A DNA stretch of 11,875 nucleotides from JAJPJX01 sp964568355 (lineage in GTDB: Bacteria > Acidobacteriota > Terriglobia > Bryobacterales > Bryobacteraceae). Under the pieces are notes generated by a model. That model did not search any database. It saw only the letters and a list, made by a program, of their open reading frames with translations, and was not told the origin of the DNA. Positions 7,098-11,875 of the stretch are shown piece by piece. The position numbers were made by a program, and so were the translations under genes. Within the stretch, counting starts at the first letter, position 1. Each line of letters opens with the position of its first letter. Location of the stretch: the NCBI GenBank assembly GCA_964568355.1, contig CAZMRK010000422.1, positions 1-11,875 on the forward strand, in the 5' to 3' direction.

Positions 7098-7322
7098 AAG
7101 ATGATCCAGGTGAGGGATGTGCCGGAACACGTGCATGGCACTTTGAAATCGCGGGCAGCGCGCGAAGGTATGAGCCTTTCCGACTTCATTAAGAGAGAAC
7201 TGGAGCGCGCGGCGGAGCGGCCGACAATGCAGGAATGGTTGGAGCGCACGCGGCAAGTGAAGCCGATCCCTGCCAAGATAACCGCTGCCCAGGCCGTACG
7301 CAAGTTGCGTGACGAACGATGA
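7092..7322 (+). CDS. vapB: VapB-type antitoxin (FitA-like ribbon-helix-helix)
   Basis: A 76-residue antitoxin. The N-terminal half (MIQVRDVPEHVH, then RAAREGMSLSDFIKREL) is a typical ribbon-helix-helix DNA-binding domain of the FitA/Arc type. The C-terminal third (about residues 48-76, ending RKLRDER) should be the flexible segment that wraps into the toxin active site. The start at 7092 matches both the family's usual MSK-MIQ beginning and the predicted transcription start. The next in-frame ATG (7101) has AGGA 10 nt upstream and is the alternative, removing three residues. Its stop overlaps the vapC start as ATGA, so translation is coupled and antitoxin is made first. It should neutralise the toxin and repress its own promoter with it. 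Confidence 0.88.
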   Translation: MSKMIQVRDVPEHVHGTLKSRAAREGMSLSDFIKRELERAAERPTMQEWLERTRQVKPIPAKITAAQAVRKLRDER

Positions 7323-7708
7323 TCGTGCTCGATGCCTCCGTGGTTGTCGAATTGCTCACCAACGGCGCCATGGCCGATACCATCCGAAACGAACTCGCGC
7401 GCTGCGACGAGTCTTTCCTCGTCCCGCACTTGATCGACATTGAGGTCGTGAGCGCCTTCCGAAGGCTGGCGGGGGGACAGCGGATCGATGCTCACCGCTC
7501 TGCGGAATTTCTGATGGGACTTGCGGCGCTGCCCGCTGAGCGCTATGCGCACACGCCATTGGTTGGCCGCATTTGGGAGTTGCGCCACAACTTCACCGCC
7601 TACGACGCCGCGTACATCGCTTTAGCGGAAGCAACGGGATCCACCCTTTACACCTGCGATGAAAAACTGCAGGCGGGGCACCGGGCACGGGTCGTCCTGT
7701 TCACGTGA
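7319..7708 (+). CDS. vapC: VapC-type PIN-domain ribonuclease toxin
   Basis: A complete 129-residue PIN-domain toxin. All four acidic residues of the Mg2+-dependent nuclease site are present: Asp5 (IVLDAS), Glu42 (DIEVVSA), Asp96 (YDAAYIALAE) and Asp114 (CDEKL). Length and the AGHRAR end are typical of intact VapC, so the toxin should be active when freed from its antitoxin. Relatives cleave initiator tRNA, other tRNAs or rRNA; the target here is unknown. It overlaps vapB by 4 nt. The stop codon abuts the remains of a second antitoxin-toxin pair, indicating that this spot has collected such modules. Confidence 0.92.
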   Translation: MIVLDASVVVELLTNGAMADTIRNELARCDESFLVPHLIDIEVVSAFRRLAGGQRIDAHRSAEFLMGLAALPAERYAHTPLVGRIWELRHNFTAYDAAYIALAEATGSTLYTCDEKLQAGHRARVVLFT

Positions 7709-7816
7709 TCCTCGCCGCCGAGGAGTACGCCAGGCTTGCGCAGGCGGACGCGCAAGGGGAGCCTGGCCGAGTTCTTTGTGGAGTCGCCGCGGAACGGTAT
7801 CGCAAAGAAAGGCAGA
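7705..7816 (+). pseudogene. Remnant of a Phd/YefM-type antitoxin, frameshifted
   Basis: Immediately after vapC one frame reads VILAAEEYARL, preceded in the same frame by GRPVH. This matches the GRPVAV-(I/V)-SAEEYERL core of Phd/YefM antitoxins. The continuation SLAEFFVESP, typical of the C-terminal end of such antitoxins, is in the next frame (from about 7757). A single-base indel near 7740-7757 therefore separates the two halves. No start or N-terminal DNA-binding part is left. The beginning overlaps the vapC 3' end, which points to a deletion or recombination joint. The similarity rests on short segments recalled from the family. Confidence 0.55.
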
Positions 7817-7939
7817 CCTGTGCCGGTCATCGACGGCTTGCTGGCGGCGACCGCTTTACATCATGATCTAATACTGGTCACCAGAAACGGCGCGGATGTC
7901 AGCGGGGCCGGCGTTCCGACTTTAAATCCCTGGCAGTAG
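7817..7939 (+). pseudogene. C-terminal remnant of a second PIN-domain toxin
   Basis: This stretch encodes about 40 residues, PVPVIDGLLAATA followed by LILVTRNGAD and ending TLNPWQ. That is the classical end of VapC toxins of the FitB-like group (DGLLAATA helix with the third acidic residue; TRN-x2-D with the fourth). The first two acidic residues and roughly the first two thirds of the domain are absent. It is read in frame with the Phd-type tail, so an internal deletion has fused antitoxin end and toxin end. It is different in sequence from the intact VapC just upstream, so it derives from another module, not a duplication. A functional product is unlikely. Confidence 0.65.
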
Positions 7940-7958
7940 CCCGCGCGCGGGAGCGACG

Positions 7959-8360
7959 ATGAGAACGGACTTGCTGCGATTCAACGGTGCTGTCGAGCGG
8001 GATCCCGCCATTGATGCGTGGCTGGAAGAGCACGCAGGTGAATTGGGAGACATCGCGCGTCAGTGGTTTGAGGTGATGCGAAAGTGCGGGGACGAAGTTC
8101 GGGAGCTTTTGCATGACGGCTGTCCGGTGGCATGTTTGGGAGATGTGCCGTTCGGATACGTAAACGTGTTCACTTCGCACGTAAACGTGGGGTTCTATCA
8201 AGGCGCATCCCTGCCGGATCCGGCCCGCCTGTTGCAAGGCGCGGGCAAGTTCATGCGCCATGTGAAGATGAGACCGGGCGCGGCCATAAACGCCGCGGCG
8301 CTAAGCAGGCTCATCGATACGGCGTACGCGGATATCAAGGCGCGCGTGGAAAACGGCTAG
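7959..8360 (+). CDS. DUF1801 domain-containing protein
   Basis: A 133-residue cytoplasmic protein with the DUF1801 pattern: PFGYVNVFTSHVNVGFYQGA (residues 64-83), LPDPARLLQGAGKFMRHVK, and a final helix LIDTAYADIKARV. Small proteins of this family, including the YdhG/iron-chaperone-like branch, share a YjbR/CyaY-like fold, but no general biochemical role is established. I do not assign one. GGGAG lies 6 nt before the ATG and supports this start. It overlaps a short CG palindrome (CCCGCGCGCGGG) that could partly mask the site. The gene ends about 40 nt before a strong terminator. Confidence 0.8.
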   Translation: MRTDLLRFNGAVERDPAIDAWLEEHAGELGDIARQWFEVMRKCGDEVRELLHDGCPVACLGDVPFGYVNVFTSHVNVGFYQGASLPDPARLLQGAGKFMRHVKMRPGAAINAAALSRLIDTAYADIKARVENG

Positions 8361-8401
8361 TGCTCCGACCGGGTGATTCGCTTCGTCCGCTTGCTGTCGC
8401 G

Positions 8402-8439
8402 CGCGGTTCCGTTCCGGTACTGAACCGCGATCTTTTTTT
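8402..8439 (+). terminator. Rho-independent terminator after the DUF1801 gene
   Basis: CGCGGTTC (8402-8409) and GAACCGCG (8422-8429) form a perfect 8-bp stem with a 12-nt loop, followed after three bases by T7 (8433-8439). It separates the DUF1801/toxin-antitoxin region from the sulfotransferase that follows. Confidence 0.8.
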
Positions 8440-8453
8440 CCGCGGCCGTAATT

Positions 8454-8459
8454 TATACT
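8454..8459 (+). promoter_or_regulatory. Candidate -10 box for the plus-strand sulfotransferase
   Basis: TATACT lies 28 nt before the ATG at 8488, in an AT-rich stretch that stands out from its surroundings. No convincing -35 hexamer is present at the right distance (that position falls in the terminator T run). A promoter is expected here because the upstream gene ends in a terminator. Confidence 0.3.
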
Positions 8460-8487
8460 CAAGCCATTATGGTCTGCTCCCGTTGCC

Positions 8488-9150
8488 ATGCTCATTAGCC
8501 ACCGGTGCCGTTTCATCTATTTAAAAACGCGAAAAACCGGAGGCACGTCCGTCGAAATCTATTTCGAGCCCTATTGCCTGGCTCCCCAAAGCGATGCCTC
8601 GGTTCAGCACCACCGCCCTCCCGCTGTCTCGGAATGGGGCGTGGTCGGATCACGTGGATTTGCCGACGAAACCTGGTTCAACCACATGCCGGCCAGCCGG
8701 GTCCGTGAACTGATCGGGGATGACATATGGGGGCAATACTACAAATTCTGCGTGGTGCGAAATCCGTTTGACAAGGTGGTTTCCCAGTTTTGGTTCGATC
8801 TGGCGCCGCCGCTCCGGGAAACGCTATGGCAAGCGGATTTTTCCGTCGTCCGGGAAGCGTTTTCAGCCTGGAGCGCCGGCCTTCATTTCCCCAGCGATCA
8901 ATGGATCTACACCATTGACGACGCCCCCGCGGTAGATCGTTTTGTCCGCTACGAGCGGTTGCCGAAAGACCTGGCGGAGGTGTGCCACCGGCTGGCGATC
9001 CCCTGGCAGCCGGATCGGCTCGGGCGCTACAAAGGGGAGTTCAGAATGCGCAAGGAGCCCTTTTCCGAGTATTACGACGACACCGCCGCTTCCCGCGTTC
9101 GTCGAAAATACGCTTGGGAATTGGAGTATTTCGGCTATTCCCTCAAATAG
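8488..9150 (+). CDS. PAPS-type sulfotransferase, family 2-like
   Basis: A 220-residue predicted sulfotransferase that would move a sulfuryl group from PAPS to a hydroxyl on a carbohydrate, peptide or small molecule. The 5'-phosphosulfate loop is K13-TRKTGGTS (residues 13-21), and the 3'-phosphate site is CVVRNPFDKVVSQFW (88-102, with Arg91 and Ser99). HMPASRVRELIG (66-77) and the C-terminal FGYS are further family landmarks. There is no signal peptide, so the enzyme is cytoplasmic. No Shine-Dalgarno is visible before the ATG and no in-frame alternative start exists close upstream. It converges with a different, larger sulfotransferase with only 8 nt between stop codons. Having two unrelated-looking sulfotransferases back to back suggests one sulfated product. 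Confidence 0.85.
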   Translation: MLISHRCRFIYLKTRKTGGTSVEIYFEPYCLAPQSDASVQHHRPPAVSEWGVVGSRGFADETWFNHMPASRVRELIGDDIWGQYYKFCVVRNPFDKVVSQFWFDLAPPLRETLWQADFSVVREAFSAWSAGLHFPSDQWIYTIDDAPAVDRFVRYERLPKDLAEVCHRLAIPWQPDRLGRYKGEFRMRKEPFSEYYDDTAASRVRRKYAWELEYFGYSLK

Positions 9151-9158
9151 AATGGGCG

Positions 9159-10172
9159 TTACCAGAAACCCTTGCCCCTGAGTTCGGAATAGGCGGGCAT
9201 GGCCCATTGCTGCGTGGCTCGGATGACAGCAGGCGTGGCGAGCTTGCGCTTCAGCGCCCGATCGTCCCGGAACTGCATCTGACCGGATGGGTCTTTGGAG
9301 TACCGGCCAAACATTCCATCCACTTTCTGACGATCCGGTGGAAGCTGGACCTGGAAAAATTCGGCGATGTCGCGAATCCGTCTGGTATTCAGGTCCTCGT
9401 AGTCGATCACTTTGCAAGTCTCATCCACAGCAGCCAGCGCCGACGTCAAATATTGCCCCAGAATACGTCCGCAATAGTCTTCATCGGACATTTCCTCCGG
9501 TGCGCAGGACGATGCTTCCCACCCAAAAATCTCGCGGGCCAGCCGCGGATTGGATTTGACTTCCAGCCACCAGCCTCCTCTCAAGTTCGCCACAATCACT
9601 TCGGCTGGATCGCGGACCACCACCACGCAGGGAACATCCGGCCAGCACGCGCGCACGACCTGCATGGAAAGGAGGTCAACGCTCGTAAGTTTGAGCACGA
9701 GTTGCTCCGGCTCGCCCGTTCGATAGTGGGCATATAGAGCCATGAGCGATCTCAGTAGCGTCTGCTGGGTCCGGCTCCAGTGATCTTTTAAGTAGTGTCC
9801 CGGAGGCTCACCATAGGAGCGCAAAAGACTGGTGACCGGGCGCGACTCGGACACCACCGTCGTGCCGCCGGCAGTCTTCAGGACATTGGCAAGGAGCGTT
9901 GAGCCACAGTGCGAAACATGAAAAATGAAGCCAGCCGGGCTGACCGGGGACAGCCTGCTGCTGATCCGCACGACCGTGTCCATATCCGTATCCACCTCTC
10001 TCGCCGGGGGCGTGGCGCTTCTCAGATTCGACACGGTCTGTTCAAAGAACGGTTCCGCCAGAGGAGCCGCGCCGAACTCCATCCACCGCACCAGCGCGTG
10101 CGGCGTAACCGCCGGCTGCTCATCGAAAAAGATTTCGATCGGCAGCCATCCTTTTGTTGAACATTCCCCCAT
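9159..10172 (-). CDS. Sulfotransferase family protein with N-terminal extension
   Basis: A 337-residue protein. The catalytic part starts around residue 80: GFIFHVSHCGSTLLANVL (81-98) is the PAPS 5'-phosphosulfate loop, and VVVVRDPAEVIVANL (183-197, Arg187) the 3'-phosphate site. VLKLTS (159-164) and the KVIDYEDL segment fit the fold. The first 80 residues (VRWMEFGAAPLAEPFFEQTV) form an extension that I recall in a bacterial sulfotransferase branch of unknown acceptor. The ATG at 10172 is one base after the stop of the cupin-like gene (TGACATG), with no ribosome-binding site of its own, so translation is probably coupled. It is the last gene of a minus-strand operon with the cupin-like and trigger-factor-like genes. 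The acceptor is unknown; that neighbourhood makes a protein or peptide acceptor plausible. Confidence 0.84.
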   Translation of the reverse strand: MGECSTKGWLPIEIFFDEQPAVTPHALVRWMEFGAAPLAEPFFEQTVSNLRSATPPAREVDTDMDTVVRISSRLSPVSPAGFIFHVSHCGSTLLANVLKTAGGTTVVSESRPVTSLLRSYGEPPGHYLKDHWSRTQQTLLRSLMALYAHYRTGEPEQLVLKLTSVDLLSMQVVRACWPDVPCVVVVRDPAEVIVANLRGGWWLEVKSNPRLAREIFGWEASSCAPEEMSDEDYCGRILGQYLTSALAAVDETCKVIDYEDLNTRRIRDIAEFFQVQLPPDRQKVDGMFGRYSKDPSGQMQFRDDRALKRKLATPAVIRATQQWAMPAYSELRGKGFW

Positions 10173-10173
10173 G

Positions 10174-11139
10174 TCAGTCGTTGGATTCCGGCTCAAAAAA
10201 CGTAATGATCCCGTTGTTGGACAAGACCGACAAAAACTCAGTGAGCTCTTCGCGATCAAACTCGGCGGCGAAGTCGCGGTAGAAGTGCGCCAGTGGCAGC
10301 GGCGCTTTGTCCAATAAATACTGGAGCAATTGTGCCGCGTCCAGGGGAAAAGAGTAGTCTTTGCCGGAGACCCTGATAGAGATGGTCTCCGGATCGACAC
10401 GCTGGATTTTCGGGTAACGCGGCGCCGCGATGGCGGCCAGGCAGTTCTCCGGCAAGGTTTCGCTCCAGGGCAGCCCCAGGGTAGCGCCTGCGGGAGCCTT
10501 GACGTTCAGGTGATGGGCGTAACGCTCCAGAAGGCTCGGAAGGCGGAAGCCGCGCGCAACCGCCTTCCGGAGGGTGGCCAGGTACTCGGCCCGAACGGCC
10601 GGGCTGGCAAAGCGCGGCACATCCGCCTGAAAAATCTCGTGGTCCTTGATGCGTTCGATCAGCCAGACGAGCAAATCCGCTCCCGTCGGATTGCGGATGC
10701 TCAGAGCCAGGCTGAGACCGTCCGGATGCTGCGGGGTGGCGGCGCACCACCATCCGCGAGGCACATAGAGAACCCCGCCTCCCTCCAGGCGAACGTGCTG
10801 GGCGTCGTCGCCTGGCTGGGCACCGCCGCCATGAATCGCCCACAAGTCCTGCCCGGAGATCTGGAGAACGATCTGATCCTGGTCACTGCGATGAAGGCTG
10901 ATTCCGGACCAGTTCTGATGTGCCTGGCTGTGCACTGGCGCCTCCAGCGCCCGTTCCAGATTCTGAGTGAACGCCGTTAACTGCGGGCAGCCTTCTTTCA
11001 ACGCCGCTGCCGCAAGATGGGCAAACTTTTCGGTTGGCCCGGGGATATGCAAGGGAGCAATCCCGAAATATTCGGTGAAGAATTCCGAAACCGTAACAGG
11101 ACGGAGAATATCGTCCAGAGCGAAGGAGAAAAACTTCAA
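10174..11139 (-). CDS. JmjC/Cupin_4-like protein with degenerate iron site
   Basis: A 321-residue protein resembling the ribosomal-oxygenase (YcfD/ROX) type JmjC cupins, which hydroxylate protein side chains with Fe(II) and 2-oxoglutarate. The N-terminal VSEFFTEYFGIAPLHIPG (17-34) is the usual lead-in. The barrel shows IVLQISGQDLWAI (90-102), VLYVPRGWW (123-131), and LALSIRNPTGADLLVWL (144-160). The family iron triad HxD...H is not intact. His83 is present, but the Asp position reads Ser85 (HRSDQD), and the distal His of RGW-x-H is Cys132 (RGWWC). It may be inactive, use another metal arrangement, or serve only to bind a peptide. A winged-helix-like C-terminal part (about 245-321) follows. 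The start is TTG, 14 nt after the stop of the trigger-factor-like gene; no good Shine-Dalgarno is visible. Confidence 0.8.
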   Translation of the reverse strand: MKFFSFALDDILRPVTVSEFFTEYFGIAPLHIPGPTEKFAHLAAAALKEGCPQLTAFTQNLERALEAPVHSQAHQNWSGISLHRSDQDQIVLQISGQDLWAIHGGGAQPGDDAQHVRLEGGGVLYVPRGWWCAATPQHPDGLSLALSIRNPTGADLLVWLIERIKDHEIFQADVPRFASPAVRAEYLATLRKAVARGFRLPSLLERYAHHLNVKAPAGATLGLPWSETLPENCLAAIAAPRYPKIQRVDPETISIRVSGKDYSFPLDAAQLLQYLLDKAPLPLAHFYRDFAAEFDREELTEFLSVLSNNGIITFFEPESND

Positions 11140-11153
11140 GGTAAGGACGTCCG

Positions 11154-11875
11154 TTAACCTTCCATCATCCCGTGCAGTTCCTCCGCCGTGATTTGCCGTT
11201 CCTCCACGCGGGCCTGCGAGATGAAATAATCGATCACCTTGTCTTCCAGCTCCGCGGTCTGCGATGCGTGAATCTCAAACCGGCGAGCCATTTCGGCCAC
11301 TACCAACCCGAGGCGCAGCCGCCGCTCCGCAATCGTCCGAAGATGCTCGATCATGGAAGCGCGCTCTTCGGTGCTATCCGGCAATCCGACCTGGGCCTCG
11401 GCAGCCTTCCACAGCGTGGAGAGCTCGCGCTCGACAATCCCCGGAAATAACGGCACTGAATAGTGAGAGTCCAGATGGTCGAGCACCTGCGATTTCAACT
11501 GGCCACGAAGGAAAACGACGGCCTCCGGCGATAGCTCCCGGGTATCGGCAACTGCCAGCCGCACGATCGAAAGCTGCGAAAAGTCGAGGGAAGGCAGATC
11601 CGGCAGGTGGGTGGCGGTAATGTGAACCTCCATATCGCCGGACTCCGCTCCGGCCAGCAGCTCACAGGCGGAAGCAATGTTGCCTTCTGGCAAGGCGAAC
11701 TGCACGGTTTGGGCGGCCAGATGCTTCAACACGTCGGCGCGCGTTTGGGCTTCGTAACGCTCTTCGAGTACGGCGCGCGGGACCTTGCCCGGCCGGAATC
11801 CCGGAAGGCGCACGCTTTCACCCAAAAGAGTCAGCCGTTCGTCAACCATCTGCTGGATCAACGTCTGGTCCACAC
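11154..11875 (-). CDS. Trigger-factor-like chaperone lacking the PPIase domain (5' end outside)
   Basis: The frame runs off the right edge; 239 residues are certain, with roughly 20 N-terminal residues probably missing. LPGFRPGKVP (visible residues 23-32) is the ribosome-docking signature of trigger factor, which binds ribosomal protein L23 at the exit tunnel and shields new chains. The N-terminal domain continues to about residue 105 (EVHITATHLPDLPSLDFSQL). The sequence then passes straight into the helical C-terminal substrate-cradle domain (QLKSQVLDHL, VPLFPGIVERELSTLW, ERRLRLGLVVAEMARRFEI). The roughly 85-100-residue FKBP-type proline isomerase domain that normally lies between is absent. 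The gene is not in the housekeeping tig-clpP-clpX setting but heads an operon with a cupin-like protein and a sulfotransferase, so a specialised chaperone for their substrate is likely. GTG 11873 is in frame but too far inside the domain to be the start. Confidence 0.82.
   Translation of the reverse strand, partial: VDQTLIQQMVDERLTLLGESVRLPGFRPGKVPRAVLEERYEAQTRADVLKHLAAQTVQFALPEGNIASACELLAGAESGDMEVHITATHLPDLPSLDFSQLSIVRLAVADTRELSPEAVVFLRGQLKSQVLDHLDSHYSVPLFPGIVERELSTLWKAAEAQVGLPDSTEERASMIEHLRTIAERRLRLGLVVAEMARRFEIHASQTAELEDKVIDYFISQARVEERQITAEELHGMMEG

Noticed and set aside
7941..7957. CCCGCGCGCGGG palindrome before the DUF1801 gene, considered as an operator or attenuator
   Set aside because: It is a short CG-alternating palindrome, easily expected in GC-rich DNA, with too small a loop to form a stable hairpin.
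8982..9737. 251-codon plus-strand frame spanning the ends of both sulfotransferase genes
   Set aside because: It overlaps two real genes in other frames and crosses both of their stops. There are no motifs and no ribosome-binding site.
10173..10400. N-terminal extension of the minus-strand sulfotransferase up to 10400
   Set aside because: These 76 residues are an out-of-frame reading of the end of the cupin-like gene. The ATG at 10172, one base after that gene's stop, is the sensible start.
1..11875. CRISPR array, tRNA/rRNA genes, insertion sequence, integrase or attachment sites
   Set aside because: I saw no regularly spaced repeats, cloverleaf-like sequence, transposase or recombinase motifs, or paired terminal repeats on either strand. 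A program such as tRNAscan would be needed to exclude a divergent tRNA.

Overview
The window looks like chromosomal DNA of a GC-rich environmental bacterium. An acidobacterium of the Solibacter/Bryobacter type fits best. This is inferred from three things: a PQQ dehydrogenase with a built-in cytochrome c, a sugar-type TIM-barrel/Gfo-Idh-MocA pair, and a palindromic intergenic repeat whose reading frames spell LPHGRGSV and SRDREGA, which I recall from such genomes. No rRNA, tRNA, CRISPR array, transposase or integrase is visible.

Left part (1-5276), ordinary metabolism and repair. The 3' part of a periplasmic PQQ-dependent dehydrogenase with an inserted heme domain (1-1608) converges on a Fpg/Nei-type DNA glycosylase (1615-2529, minus). 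Divergent from the glycosylase is an AhpD-like carboxymuconolactone decarboxylase family gene (2589-2984). A near-perfect palindrome that should act as a terminator separates it from a two-gene minus-strand operon: a sugar isomerase/epimerase-type TIM barrel (5276-4224) followed 6 nt later by a Gfo/Idh/MocA oxidoreductase (4217-3075).

Middle (5410-8360). An exported lytic transglycosylase carries a C-terminal part resembling an M15-type metallopeptidase site. It is followed by a type II toxin-antitoxin module, vapBC, with a doubly repeated operator over its promoter. Next comes the scar of a second module, in which a frameshifted Phd-type antitoxin tail is joined to the end of a PIN toxin. 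A DUF1801 gene and a clear rho-independent terminator close the region.

Right part (8488-11875), the most unusual. A small PAPS-type sulfotransferase on the plus strand meets, 8 nt apart, a tightly packed minus-strand operon. In transcription order the operon holds a trigger-factor-like chaperone without the PPIase domain (5' end outside the window), a JmjC/Cupin_4-like protein that has lost two of its three iron-ligand positions, and a second, larger sulfotransferase. A ribosome-docking chaperone, a peptide-binding cupin fold and sulfotransferases together suggest a dedicated pathway acting on a newly made peptide or protein. That is inference: no candidate substrate gene is seen in the window, and it could lie beyond 11875.
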